64,000 nucleotides of DNA, taken from the NCBI RefSeq assembly GCF_017832355.1, contig NZ_JAFIBY010000007.1, positions 62,001-126,000 of the forward strand, in the 5' to 3' direction. Below are positions 48,001 to 57,674 of this stretch, piece by piece. The DNA is from Serratia sp. PL17 (lineage in GTDB: Bacteria > Pseudomonadota > Gammaproteobacteria > Enterobacterales > Enterobacteriaceae). The position numbers were made by a program, and so were the translations under genes. How positions within the stretch are numbered: the stretch's first letter is position 1; every line of letters starts with the position of its first letter. The notes beneath the pieces were generated by a model. It had not been told where the DNA came from. It ran no database searches and was given only the letters and a program-made list of their open reading frames with translations.

Positions 48001-50046
48001 CTGGCTCAAATTTTTCTGCAACACGTTCACGCGGTGTTTGGCCAGTGGCACAGGTTGCAGGCCACGGTCGGACTCACCATATACCGTGTGCAGCATGGCA
48101 TGGTGTGCCGCCGTTGCGGTCAGCGCCGTAATCAGCCGTTGGTTATCCAGCTCGCCCTGCAGTTGGAAGGTGTTTGCAATATTGTAACGCGGCGATCCCG
48201 GCAGCAGCTTTTCCAAGGTCCACATTCTGCGCTGAGAAGGTGTGCAGGACAGCTCTTCGCTGCTTCCGGCGCGATTGTCGATCACGTCGGATTGAGCTAT
48301 CAATCTGGCTTGTTCAGCCAATGTGGACGCTGACATCAACGTTGCCAGCTCAATGCTGACCGAGAAGATTTCACGGATGTGATACTGCAAACGGGTGAAC
48401 AACAGGGAATGCCCACCCAGAGCAAAAAAGCTGTCATGCCGGCCAATCGTCGGCTGCTCTAACAAATGACGCCAGCACTGTGCCAGGGTTTCTTCAGTCT
48501 GCCCCATAGGATGCTGATCGTCGGTTAAGTGTGCCCTAACAGTTGCGGCTTTACGCAGGTAAGCCCTATCAATTTTGCCGTTTGGCAGTCGCGGAAGCTT
48601 GTCAAAGACCTGCCACTCTGAGGGGATCATAAACGCCGGCAAGCGTGCGCTCGCCCACGCGGCGATATCGGCTTGGTTTGTGCTGTCGCTCAGTTCGAGC
48701 GCACAGCGCAGAAATTTTCCGCGTGCGGGTGAATCGACCACCACCACCGCAACCTCTGCCACCGCGGGATGCTTTCGCATTGTTGCGTCCACCTCACCGA
48801 TTTCAACGCGATGACCACGAATTTTCACCTGATCGTCACGTCGCCCCAGACACAAGATCCGCCCGTCGGCAAGCTGGCGACCAAAATCACCGGTACGGTA
48901 CATGCGATAGCTGTCTGGTTGCCGTTTATCCGGCATAAATACGCTCTCAAGGTCGGGGCGTCCGTAATATCCGCGTGCAACACCCGGCCCGGCCACGTAG
49001 ATCTCTCCAACCTCTCCGTGCGCGACCTCATTACCACTTTCATTCAGCAAATAGCAGTGGCGTCCCAGCATCGCAAGGCCAATGGTAGGCTGTTCATCGC
49101 TCGCCAAAACCTCGCTTACGGTGGAATAGGTCGTATCTTCCGAAGGTCCATATAAGTTGAAAATCTGCGCATTGGGGCACTGCGCGCGCAATACCAGCAC
49201 TAAGCTTGCAGGCAGCGGTTCACCGGCTAGGTTAATCACCGAAAGCTGCTGTGGTAAATGCCCCAGCGTCGCCACTTCATTGAGCACAGAAGGCACTGTA
49301 TTCAGCAGCGTCAGCACGTCGCGCCACTTCCAGTCAAGCAGCGATAAGCCATTTTCCAGGATGTGGATCATTCCCCCCGCGCTCAGCGGCACAAAGATTT
49401 CAAACACCGAGAGATCAAAGGTGATCGAAGTAGTAAATGCGACACTTGCCAGCTGCGATGACGAATAGAAATGATGCGCCCAGTAAAGAAGTGACAGTGC
49501 ATTGCCATGCTCAATCATCACTCCCTTTGGCACCCCCGTTGAACCCGAAGTAAAAATAAAGTAAGCCAGTGAGTTTGACTGCGCAGGGTCGTTATTCAGA
49601 ACATGGTCCAGATCGACCAGCGCAATATCTTCAATGCAAATGGCCGTGATATCACCAGGCAATGTCTCCGCCAGCAATCGCGTGGTAATGACACACTGAA
49701 CCTGCCCTATCGTGATTAACTGCTCAATGCGCTGCTGCGGGTAACGTGGGTCAAGCGGCAAATAGGCGCAGCCAGCGGCCATAATGCCGATCAATGCAGC
49801 GGGTAAATTGCGATCGCGGGGTAAATACACCCCGACCGCCGTTTCCGGCATCAGTCCATGACTGCGCAAAGAGGAGGCAATAGCGCAGGCTTGCTCCCGT
49901 AACTCAGTGTAGGTCATCACACCGGCATCATCGCGAAGAGCAATTGCCGCGGGCGTGCGTATTGCCTGGCGAAAAAACGCGTTGTGTAAGCTGTATCCAT
50001 AATCCGACGGACAGAAATGCCCGACAACGCTTGGAGGGTTATTCAT
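45037..50046 (-). CDS. NRPS: A (Ala predicted) - PCP - C - A (Cys predicted) - PCP
   Basis: A 1669-residue bimodular synthetase. A1 (about 25-510; FTSGSTGVPKG) reads D-L-F-N-N-A-L-T-Y-K, which I recall as an Ala code. PCP1 has LGGHSL near 543. The C domain (about 590-1020) has an intact HHIAADG near 732. A2 (about 1050-1530; FTSGTTGIPKA) reads D-L-Y-N-F-S-L-I-W-K, one change from a Cys code. PCP2 has AGGDSA near 1591. It has no N-terminal C domain; this is supplied by the C-terminal C of the PKS-NRPS upstream, so the two proteins are consecutive. It also has no TE. Start ATG overlaps the PKS-NRPS stop (TGATG), with AAGGAAC upstream. Confidence 0.9.
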   Translation of the reverse strand: MNNPPSVVGHFCPSDYGYSLHNAFFRQAIRTPAAIALRDDAGVMTYTELREQACAIASSLRSHGLMPETAVGVYLPRDRNLPAALIGIMAAGCAYLPLDPRYPQQRIEQLITIGQVQCVITTRLLAETLPGDITAICIEDIALVDLDHVLNNDPAQSNSLAYFIFTSGSTGVPKGVMIEHGNALSLLYWAHHFYSSSQLASVAFTTSITFDLSVFEIFVPLSAGGMIHILENGLSLLDWKWRDVLTLLNTVPSVLNEVATLGHLPQQLSVINLAGEPLPASLVLVLRAQCPNAQIFNLYGPSEDTTYSTVSEVLASDEQPTIGLAMLGRHCYLLNESGNEVAHGEVGEIYVAGPGVARGYYGRPDLESVFMPDKRQPDSYRMYRTGDFGRQLADGRILCLGRRDDQVKIRGHRVEIGEVDATMRKHPAVAEVAVVVVDSPARGKFLRCALELSDSTNQADIAAWASARLPAFMIPSEWQVFDKLPRLPNGKIDRAYLRKAATVRAHLTDDQHPMGQTEETLAQCWRHLLEQPTIGRHDSFFALGGHSLLFTRLQYHIREIFSVSIELATLMSASTLAEQARLIAQSDVIDNRAGSSEELSCTPSQRRMWTLEKLLPGSPRYNIANTFQLQGELDNQRLITALTATAAHHAMLHTVYGESDRGLQPVPLAKHRVNVLQKNLSQMPLVQALEQAKTLSSAFQRQPFELSSNAPLGVQIITVAPTLHLVDIKTHHIAADGSMELLVEEISFRYNRPHAPIQSCRSYNDYAQYLLTPSLQMEQEKSLQWWQMALANPPELLRLPFDKPAKRSTTGVGQLLSITVDQETVHSLLKLCQQHQGSLFHGLLAVTWAFLGKLSESDDVLLALPVHTRPSEYARTVGNFVNTAIARGRPHAAMTFEQLLQAAKENTLQLLRHADVPFESVLNAVKGLRSAEGVPSVNVMLSLLVSPALLELEGCQTTFLPVDLGTSRFDLGLFFRYDNTGLVLNLEYDTQRFSDAMARSLSQTWAGFCANLTANSRAPLSQVGLLSEASYQKIVEDWNNTKTAVAFEGRIDMLFSQRVVGQPDHTALIAGQDVLSYQQLDRSANQLAWSLRDAGVPVGAHVGILCERGAAMVIAVLAVLKAGCVYVPIDPSTPAERCRLMATVANFSGLISDDALRNKALSIQAEVPLTLIWADSDAHRMQCDTPPDNPATADDRAYIIFTSGTTGIPKAVAVKHRPAVNLIDWVNRTFAVSPVDKLLFVTSIAFDLSVYDMLGTLAAGATLRVASREEIRNPELLSQIVSREAITFWNSAPVILDQLIPYLDVTGNPHLRLAFLSGDWIPVSLPTRLAEKCPKAELIALGGATEAVIWSNFFPTSGNQRELSSIPYGKPIQNARYYILDPHQLPVPVGVEGDLYIGGDVLAEGYYGDAHRTAEKFCRDPFVAAPSARMYFTGDRARFFGDGNIEFLGRQDSQVKINGYRIEIDEIEAAILRCEGIVATHVSRKGERHHYWLCAYIVVQAMTQPDIALIKGTLSQSLPEYMIPALFITIDEIPVTVNGKLDKSKLPEPKLNVKDNEMSSENGMCIEEKVKNVWRTVLNRNEISLTDNFFDAGGDSARLIQTHRALQDEIGFNFPVMGLFQYTTIRSLAQWLKGHSEKQAATQLVPTDKNLTARQRVMQLQKNRKNINR

Positions 50047-53000
50047 CACAGTTCCTTCACTCGACGACGGTTATTAGAGAAACTCCATGGCGGGAGAGCG
50101 TCAACGGGGTGCTGCTGGCGTTTGAGTCGCGCTTTTTCAGTGTCCAGCCACTGCATTAACTGACAGAGGGGCGTTTCCGTGTTGGTTACAATCCGAGCCA
50201 CTAAACCGACGAAACAATCACACAGCACCCCGACATCTTCCTGAGCAAAAAGGCCGTTACGATAGTCAAGCCCACCCTCCACTCCCGCACTATTACTGAC
50301 GAGTGACAACTTGATGTCATGGACGTCCAGTAGGAATTCAGCATCCAGCAAGCGAGACGCGATCCCATCGATATCCCACTGAGGAACCGGCACATCGTGC
50401 AAAACGAACCAGGAACGATAAATAGGTGACGATTCCGCATCGGAACGACGCGGACGGAGAAGACTCACCACCTGATCAAAGGGGATATCCTGATTGATGT
50501 AAGCATCAAGGCAGGTAAGACGTACCTGCTGTGCCAGTTGAGTAAAGGGCTGCTCACGATCAAGATGAGTGCGGATCGCCAGGCTGTTGACCATGAAACC
50601 AATAACATTGGTCAATGCCGGATCCGCGCGGTGGCCCGCAGGTGTACCGACAATGATGTCATCCTGATGGCACCACCATCCCAGAACCAGCTGCCAAACC
50701 GACATGTAACCCATGAAAGGCGTAACACTCAGCGCAGAACACAGGTCAGTGAATGCCGTGGCAACCGGTGTTGTGATATGGAAGACATGGCGCTGTCCCC
50801 CCGTCGCCGGCTCACCCGTAACGATCGGTAATGCCAGGACGGGTAGTACACCACCCAGTTGCTTCAACCAATATTCACGCTGTGCGGCAAACGCATCGGT
50901 CGCAATCTGGCTTTGTTCCCAGCAGCAAACGTCAAAGAAATTGAGCGCGTCAGCCGGCAAGTGCAGCGGTTGGCCATTGAGCAAGGTGCGATAACGTTGA
51001 CTCACTTCTTTGATCATGATGGCTGTAGACCAGCCATCCCAGATGATATGGTGTGCAACCACAATCAACACATGTTCACGCTGAGAAAAACGCAGCAGAT
51101 GTAATTTGAACAACTCACCCGCATTAGCTTTAAGCGGGGTGTTCGCTTCGCGCTGAATATGCTGCCCGATAAAGTAATCGCGTTTGTTTTCTGCAACATC
51201 ACTACAGTCGCTCATACGGATAAGTGGTTGAGCGTCCGGGCGCAGCACCATATACGGCTCAGCGACATCGTCAGAGATCGCGCAGGTCAACACCGGATGC
51301 TGCTGAATAAAGCCGTTCAGCGCCTGGGTGAACAACGCCACATCCAGCTCCCCCTCAAGGGCAAAAGGCTCCACCAAGTTATAGGTGGTATTACCTGGAT
51401 AGCATTGATCGTGGAACCATAAGCGTAGCTGCGCTGAAGACAGCGGATAGCTATCACGCCGCTCTGCCTTTTGCACACCGAATTGACTTGTCTCATCGGA
51501 GCAAGCAGCAGGCTGATACTCTTCAACCACCTGGCTGATAGCACGCACGTTCGCGTGTTCGAACGCGGCCCGTAGCGGAAACAACGGGCACATCTCATGC
51601 CGGATGAGTGTAACCAACTCGGTCAATCGGCGAGAATCCATGCCCAACGTAAACAGATCCTGCTCAACGCTGAACGTCGTGCATTGCATGATGGCCTGCA
51701 CCAGCCCCGCCACCTGCGCTTCAGTATCATTTTTCGCGGCAATCTGCCGTGGTGCCAAGTCAAGCAGAACAGGGGAAGGTAGCTGCTTAACATCGACTTT
51801 TCCATTTGCGGTTAATGCAAAGCCCGGAACAACCGTGATCAATTTCGGCACCATGTATTCGGGCAGTCTTTCGGCCAGATGCCGCCGCAGCCGTGCAACG
51901 CCATTCGGGCAATCTTCATTCAAGGTGACCCAGGCCACCAACAGCTTCGCTCCTTGGTGCTGATGAGCGCCGACGATGCAGCCTGTCACGCCATCGTATT
52001 TCAACGCAATCGACTCAATCTCACCCGTCTCGACCCTGAAACCATTTATTTTGAGCTGGTTATCCAGTCTGCCCAGAAATTCGATGCTGCCATCAACCAT
52101 CCAGCGCCCCATATCCCCGGTGCGGTAGAGTTTCTCTCCGGTACGAGGGTGGCTGATAAAACGTTTCGCCGTTTCTACCGGATTGCCAAGATAGCCCAAC
52201 GAAAGGCCGTCACCACCAATATACAACTCTCCTGCAACGCCTATTGGACGGATGCGCATTTGCTGGTCAAGGACATAGAACTTTTGGTTAGCCAGCGCTT
52301 TGCCGTACGGAATGCTGGCCCGCTGACGATCCTCGCGCACAATGGGGTGGAAGATTGACCAAATCGACGCTTCCGTCGCGCCGCCAAGGCTGATTTGCAA
52401 CGCCTCTGGCAGAGTTTTTTCAATACGCGCAGGCAATGAAACCGGTATCCAGTCGCCACTCATCATGATCAGCCGCACAGAGGGCAGTGTTTTCCGATGG
52501 GATTCAAGCGCTGACACCAGCAGCTCCATCAGTGCGGGAACGCTATTCCATAGCGTGACTTGATACCATTCAATACGGCTGATCCAATGTTCCGGATCTT
52601 TACTCAACCGGGCATCCGGTATAACCACGGCACCACCGACGCTGAGAGGTCCAAAAATGTCGTATACCGACAGGTCAAAAGTCGCTGAGGAAAGGGCTAA
52701 TACCCGGTCATTACGATTTAGCTGATAACGGCGGTTGATATCTGACACCGTGTTATGCGCAGCGGCATGGCTGATCATCACTCCCTTCGGGGTACCGGTG
52801 GTCCCGGAGGTAAAGATGATATAGGCCAGTGCATCCGGTGACACCGCCACCTCCGCACAGATCGCCGCGTGATGGTATAAGGCATCAGACAACACAATCC
52901 GCTGCAGCCCTACAGGCCATTCGGTGGCCGCTGCACACTCCTCGGTAACCACGGCAATATGGATATCCGCCATGTTGAGTAAGGTATGCAGGCGTTCTTT

Positions 53001-56000
53001 TGGAAGCGAGGGATCTAACGGCACATAAGTGCATCCCGCACGCAAGATTGCCAGGATGCCCGCAACCTGCTGCCAACTCTTCTCCGCCACAATCGCCACC
53101 GCCGATGACGGGACCGCGCCCGCGCTCTGGATCCGTTCCGCCACTGCGGAGGTGAATCGAGCCAGTTCACCGTAGCTGATGGTGTCATTCCCAATGAGTG
53201 CGGGCGCTTCTGGCGTCACGTCTGCCCAACGCAGGAAAGCCTGATGCAATAAAACAGGAACGACCTCGCATGCGGTCTGGTTCGATGCAGCCACCACGCC
53301 TCGGTTAAAGCGCTCGGCCCACTGCTCACGCCAACTGTTGTCTTGCCAAAGTGCCGGGTGGTGAGCCATTTTCAGCAACAGCGTGCGGTAATCAGCGAAC
53401 ATATTTGCCAGCATCGCGGGGTCAAAAATACCGTCTAATACATCCCAGTTAATCAGCAGATCACCGCCTGCTTCGTACACCTGACAATCCAGCCAGACAT
53501 GCGGCGTCTGTGAGATGCCGTCGATCAGCTTGCCAAGACGGCTAATGATCGGTTTATCCTGCGCAGAAGGGAAAATCAGGCTGGTAAAGACATAAGGCAT
53601 CAGCACCCGCTGCTCGCGCTGTTCTGCAATGTCCCGCAGCACTTTAATTCCGTTATATTGCAGCGCTGCCAGATCATCCCACAGCCTTTTTTGCATCGCG
53701 CGCGCGCGGTCGATAAATGTTGACTCTTCACGTAGATCGGCTTCAAACAGCAGTACCGAAGTAAAGTCTCCCATCACGTTATAAATGCCGGGATCAACCT
53801 CTAGCCGGTTAAATGCCGGAAGATTCAGGCAGAAGTGCGGCGATTCAGCCCAGACGGCCAGCACTTCCGAGTAGGCAGTGAGTAACAGGGTTGATGCCGT
53901 AACACCGTGGCAACTGGCACTCTTTTTGATCTGCTGCCATACATCAGCTGGCAGTCGTGTTTCTCTGCGAACAAAACGATGCTGCTCTAACGTGTCGGGA
54001 TCGGCAATTAAGGGTAACGCCGGGGCGGAAGGAAAACCCGCGATCCGCGACTGCCAGTAAGCTTTTGCCGTGGCAAATGCACCACTGGCTTCCAGACGCT
54101 GTTCGGCCAAGACGTAATCACGAAATTCAACATCACAGCGCTCTGGCTGGTAGCTGGCATCCTGATAACAAGCTTCCAGCTCACTCCAGAACAACGTGAT
54201 ACTCCACGCATCCAGAATCAATAAGTCGAAGCTGATATGCAGGCGCGATGTGCTATCCGGCATATGCGAGATTGATAAATCAAACAGTGGCCATTGACGA
54301 TAATCCATCACCTGATGGGATTTGCCCTCACGCCACGCACTGAGGTAGTCCGTAGCCTCCTGATGGGATCTGCTGCTGTAGTCGTTGATGGTAATGCGGT
54401 ATGGCGGTACTTCAGGCAGCGTCCGCTGCATGCCATTATCATCGAACACCGTGCGCAGCATACTGTGCCGCTTGATCATTGCGTTTAGCGCCATCTCCAG
54501 GCGCGCTACATCGAGTTGATAGCATTCGAACTCTTCATAAGCATGAGCAGCCATGCGCCTTTCCGGGTTCCCTGTATTGCGGGCAATCCAGTAGGCATAC
54601 TGAATGTCCGTCAGCGGAAACGGTTCGAACGCGTCTTGTGGGGCCTTTAACAAGGCGGCCGCTATTGCGGCTGCCTCATTATCCTCAACCAACGCTGATG
54701 TACCATCAGCGCTTTCAGGAATACGTTGGTCTACCTCGCTAACGAAGGCGTCGAATGTAGGGAAATCTAAAATCATGCCCGGCGGGAAGACGCAGCCATA
54801 CGCTTTAGCGCGGCTGGCGATCTGAATACTCAAAATCGAGTCCCCTCCGAGTGAGAAGAAATTATCAGTGGGCTCCAGCGTTTCGATACCCAGCGCATCA
54901 CACCACAGCTGCTGTAACCGCTCTGCTCTTGTTGCGGGTTCCGTACGAGAGTCGGGTATGCTGATCTCATCACTCACGGTTTCGCGTTGATCCGCCAGCG
55001 GGGTAGCTTCAACCCAATGGCGCGTGCGATCAAACTGATATCCCGGTAATGGAAGTAGCTGACCGTCGGTGGTCAGAACGTCTGAAAACTCTTCACAACC
55101 GCAACACCACAGCCCTGCCTTCAGACCCAATAGGGTTTCATCCGGGTTCCGCATTGCCCACGTGGCAGGCAGAACAGAAACGACATTGATTCCTTCCCGC
55201 TGCTCGACACGCGTGATTTCCTTTATTGCGCCGTTAAGAGATGTACCAGGCCCACATTCAATAAAGTGATAAGAGGGATTGACAAGGAGTGTGCTTATCC
55301 CATCAGCAAAACGTACGGTTCCCCGTAGATGTTGTACCCAGTATTCAGGATCCGTGGCCTGTGCCGTCGTAATCCACGTACCGGTTAAGTTAGAGATGAA
55401 GGGCTGTTGCGGTGCAGCTAACGTGATATCTGCCAGTACGCCGCGATAAGCCTCCAGGCATGGCTCCATCATCGATGAGTGAAACGCATGTGAGGTTTCC
55501 AGCATGCGGCAGCTGATATCGTCATTTTCGAGCTGCTGACGCAGTTTTGCGACCGATTCCTGCGGCCCCGAGACCACACAGAGTGACGGCCGATTAATTG
55601 CGGCCACCGAGATATCTGCTGGCAGGCACGGGATCAACTGCTGTTCATCCAGCGACACTGCCATCATGTCGCCCGGCTCCATTGCCTGCATCAGACGCCC
55701 GCGTGCCGCAACCAGCCTGGCAGCTTCAGGCAACGACATAACGCCGGACAGTGTCGCGCAGATATACTCGCCAATACTGTGGCCAATAAAGGCATCAGGC
55801 TGAACGCCCATCGCCATGAGCTGTTTTGCCATCGCATAGGCGACAGAGAACAACGCCGGTTGTGCGACGGCAGTCTGTTCCAGCAGTTCAGCCCCATGCT
55901 CATCAAAGACCACAGTCCGCAGATCGAACTGAAGATGATCGTTAAACAACTCAGCGAGCTGGTCGAACGTTTCAGCGAATACGCTGCCAGACTGATAAAA

Positions 56001-57647
56001 ATTACTCCCCATACCGGCAAAATGCGTCCCCTGGCCGGGGAACATCAATACCCAACTGACAGGCTTCTCACTGCACATCGCCATATGTTTAGTACGCTGC
56101 GGATCGTCCCCCAATCGTTTGCTGGCTTCCTCCAGCGTCTGTGCCATAACCACTTGCCGGTAGGGGAAGTCCTGATAGCGACGCCGCAAGGTATAGGCTA
56201 CATCGCGCAGGGACAGATCAGGATGGGATCCGAGATAATCGGCTAATTGCCGAGATAAAGATTGCAGTGCCGTTTTGCTCTGCGCTGCTAAAGGTAAAAC
56301 CAGGTAATCGCCTTGATGCGTGTTTTGTCCCTCGAGTACTACGGGCGGTTGTTCAAGAACAACGTGCACGTTGGAACCACCAATACCGAATGCGCTTACC
56401 CCCGCACGCCGCACGCCAGGTCGATACCAGGGCTGAAACACATTGACGACGCGAAAAGGCGTTTGAGAAAAATCGATACCGGGATTTGGGCGTTCAAAAT
56501 GGAGTGTCGCCGGAACGAAACCCTGCTGTACAATCCTGGCGGTTTTGATTAGCCCCGCAATCCCGGCCCCCACATCCAGGTGGCCTATATTGGGCTTCAC
56601 CGCGCCCAACAAACAACTGTCGGCCTCAATATGCGGATAGAAAGCCTGACTAAGCGCAGCGATTTCAATAGGATCACCCATCGCGGTGCCTGTACCGTGG
56701 GTTTCTACATACCCAATTGAGTCAGGTGTCACATCAGCCGCAGCATGCGCCATGCGGATAACCTGCGCCTGCCCATCGACACTTGGCGCCGCGTATCCAA
56801 CCTTCTGCGCACCATCGTTATTGGTGGCCGATCCACGGATAATCGCGTAAATCCTGTCTCCATCGGCCATTGCATCTTCCAGGCGCTTCAGCAGGACCAC
56901 TCCCCCACCATTGCCTCTCACCGTGCCTGAGGCCCGATCGCTAAAAGGCCGGCAGTGGCCGTCACGCGAGAGAATGCTGCCTTCCTGATGGATATAGCCT
57001 TGCGAGAGTGGAAATTCCAGCGAAAACCCGCCGGCCAAAGCCATATCACACTCTCCCGCCAGAAGGCTTTGCGCCGCCTGATGCACTGCCAACAAAGACC
57101 CTGAACAGGCTGACTGGACCACCACGCTAGGCCCTTTCAGATTGAGTTTGTAGGAGATACGGTTAGCCGCATAGTCTTTGTCATTGCCAATCAGCAATTG
57201 CATCTGGCTGGTCTGGGACTTGATTTGTCGGTTCGCTAACACTTGCTGGGTCAGATAGCTGGCGGGACCGCAGGCAACATAAACCCCGACAGGGCAAGGC
57301 GGCTCATAACCGGCGTACCCGCCATCTTCGAGTGCATGCCAGGCGCACTCTAATAACAAGCGTTGTTGTGGATCGGTAATATCAGCTTCACGCGCTGATA
57401 TTGAAAAAAACTTCGCATCGAAGGCATCCACATCATCGACCAAAAATGCGGCAGGAATGAAGTTGTCATCATTTTCAAATCGCGTATCTTCGGTTTTTTC
57501 GAACCACGTGACAGCCTCTTTCGAATTACATAAATTATCCCAGAATTCATTAATATCTTTCGCACCCGGGAACTTTCCCGCCATTCCAATTATTGCTATT
57601 TCGGTGCCGGCATAAAGCGTGGCTACTGCCGAATTCAATTCAGACAT
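50046..57647 (-). CDS. Hybrid PKS-NRPS: KS-AT-ACP-Cy-A (Cys predicted)-PCP-C
   Basis: About 2533 residues. KS (15-430) has Cys181 in QSACSGSLL and both His (THGTGTAMGD; NIGHLDVGA), so it should be active. AT (530-830) has GHSIGEY and HAFHS, the malonyl-CoA pattern. ACP has LGGDSI near 935. No KR, so a beta-keto group is expected. The next domain carries a Cy motif (DLLILDAWS near 1145) instead of HHxxxDG, so it cyclises. A reads D-L-Y-N-M-S-L-I-W-K, the Cys code, so a thiazoline is expected. There is no oxidase domain. PCP has LGMDSRR near 2002. A C-terminal C domain with intact HHIIWDG (near 2203) serves the next protein. I start at 57647 (MSELNS), with GAGG nine bases upstream; five more in-frame codons lack an RBS. 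Confidence 0.9.
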   Translation of the reverse strand: MSELNSAVATLYAGTEIAIIGMAGKFPGAKDINEFWDNLCNSKEAVTWFEKTEDTRFENDDNFIPAAFLVDDVDAFDAKFFSISAREADITDPQQRLLLECAWHALEDGGYAGYEPPCPVGVYVACGPASYLTQQVLANRQIKSQTSQMQLLIGNDKDYAANRISYKLNLKGPSVVVQSACSGSLLAVHQAAQSLLAGECDMALAGGFSLEFPLSQGYIHQEGSILSRDGHCRPFSDRASGTVRGNGGGVVLLKRLEDAMADGDRIYAIIRGSATNNDGAQKVGYAAPSVDGQAQVIRMAHAAADVTPDSIGYVETHGTGTAMGDPIEIAALSQAFYPHIEADSCLLGAVKPNIGHLDVGAGIAGLIKTARIVQQGFVPATLHFERPNPGIDFSQTPFRVVNVFQPWYRPGVRRAGVSAFGIGGSNVHVVLEQPPVVLEGQNTHQGDYLVLPLAAQSKTALQSLSRQLADYLGSHPDLSLRDVAYTLRRRYQDFPYRQVVMAQTLEEASKRLGDDPQRTKHMAMCSEKPVSWVLMFPGQGTHFAGMGSNFYQSGSVFAETFDQLAELFNDHLQFDLRTVVFDEHGAELLEQTAVAQPALFSVAYAMAKQLMAMGVQPDAFIGHSIGEYICATLSGVMSLPEAARLVAARGRLMQAMEPGDMMAVSLDEQQLIPCLPADISVAAINRPSLCVVSGPQESVAKLRQQLENDDISCRMLETSHAFHSSMMEPCLEAYRGVLADITLAAPQQPFISNLTGTWITTAQATDPEYWVQHLRGTVRFADGISTLLVNPSYHFIECGPGTSLNGAIKEITRVEQREGINVVSVLPATWAMRNPDETLLGLKAGLWCCGCEEFSDVLTTDGQLLPLPGYQFDRTRHWVEATPLADQRETVSDEISIPDSRTEPATRAERLQQLWCDALGIETLEPTDNFFSLGGDSILSIQIASRAKAYGCVFPPGMILDFPTFDAFVSEVDQRIPESADGTSALVEDNEAAAIAAALLKAPQDAFEPFPLTDIQYAYWIARNTGNPERRMAAHAYEEFECYQLDVARLEMALNAMIKRHSMLRTVFDDNGMQRTLPEVPPYRITINDYSSRSHQEATDYLSAWREGKSHQVMDYRQWPLFDLSISHMPDSTSRLHISFDLLILDAWSITLFWSELEACYQDASYQPERCDVEFRDYVLAEQRLEASGAFATAKAYWQSRIAGFPSAPALPLIADPDTLEQHRFVRRETRLPADVWQQIKKSASCHGVTASTLLLTAYSEVLAVWAESPHFCLNLPAFNRLEVDPGIYNVMGDFTSVLLFEADLREESTFIDRARAMQKRLWDDLAALQYNGIKVLRDIAEQREQRVLMPYVFTSLIFPSAQDKPIISRLGKLIDGISQTPHVWLDCQVYEAGGDLLINWDVLDGIFDPAMLANMFADYRTLLLKMAHHPALWQDNSWREQWAERFNRGVVAASNQTACEVVPVLLHQAFLRWADVTPEAPALIGNDTISYGELARFTSAVAERIQSAGAVPSSAVAIVAEKSWQQVAGILAILRAGCTYVPLDPSLPKERLHTLLNMADIHIAVVTEECAAATEWPVGLQRIVLSDALYHHAAICAEVAVSPDALAYIIFTSGTTGTPKGVMISHAAAHNTVSDINRRYQLNRNDRVLALSSATFDLSVYDIFGPLSVGGAVVIPDARLSKDPEHWISRIEWYQVTLWNSVPALMELLVSALESHRKTLPSVRLIMMSGDWIPVSLPARIEKTLPEALQISLGGATEASIWSIFHPIVREDRQRASIPYGKALANQKFYVLDQQMRIRPIGVAGELYIGGDGLSLGYLGNPVETAKRFISHPRTGEKLYRTGDMGRWMVDGSIEFLGRLDNQLKINGFRVETGEIESIALKYDGVTGCIVGAHQHQGAKLLVAWVTLNEDCPNGVARLRRHLAERLPEYMVPKLITVVPGFALTANGKVDVKQLPSPVLLDLAPRQIAAKNDTEAQVAGLVQAIMQCTTFSVEQDLFTLGMDSRRLTELVTLIRHEMCPLFPLRAAFEHANVRAISQVVEEYQPAACSDETSQFGVQKAERRDSYPLSSAQLRLWFHDQCYPGNTTYNLVEPFALEGELDVALFTQALNGFIQQHPVLTCAISDDVAEPYMVLRPDAQPLIRMSDCSDVAENKRDYFIGQHIQREANTPLKANAGELFKLHLLRFSQREHVLIVVAHHIIWDGWSTAIMIKEVSQRYRTLLNGQPLHLPADALNFFDVCCWEQSQIATDAFAAQREYWLKQLGGVLPVLALPIVTGEPATGGQRHVFHITTPVATAFTDLCSALSVTPFMGYMSVWQLVLGWWCHQDDIIVGTPAGHRADPALTNVIGFMVNSLAIRTHLDREQPFTQLAQQVRLTCLDAYINQDIPFDQVVSLLRPRRSDAESSPIYRSWFVLHDVPVPQWDIDGIASRLLDAEFLLDVHDIKLSLVSNSAGVEGGLDYRNGLFAQEDVGVLCDCFVGLVARIVTNTETPLCQLMQWLDTEKARLKRQQHPVDALPPWSFSNNRRRVKEL

Positions 57648-57674
57648 ATTCACTTGCCTCATTAATCAGAATAA

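Noticed and set aside
41300-57600. Many plus-strand open frames of 60-160 codons across the NRPS/PKS genes
   Set aside because: They are antisense shadows of clearly homologous minus-strand domains and have no ribosome binding sites or family features.
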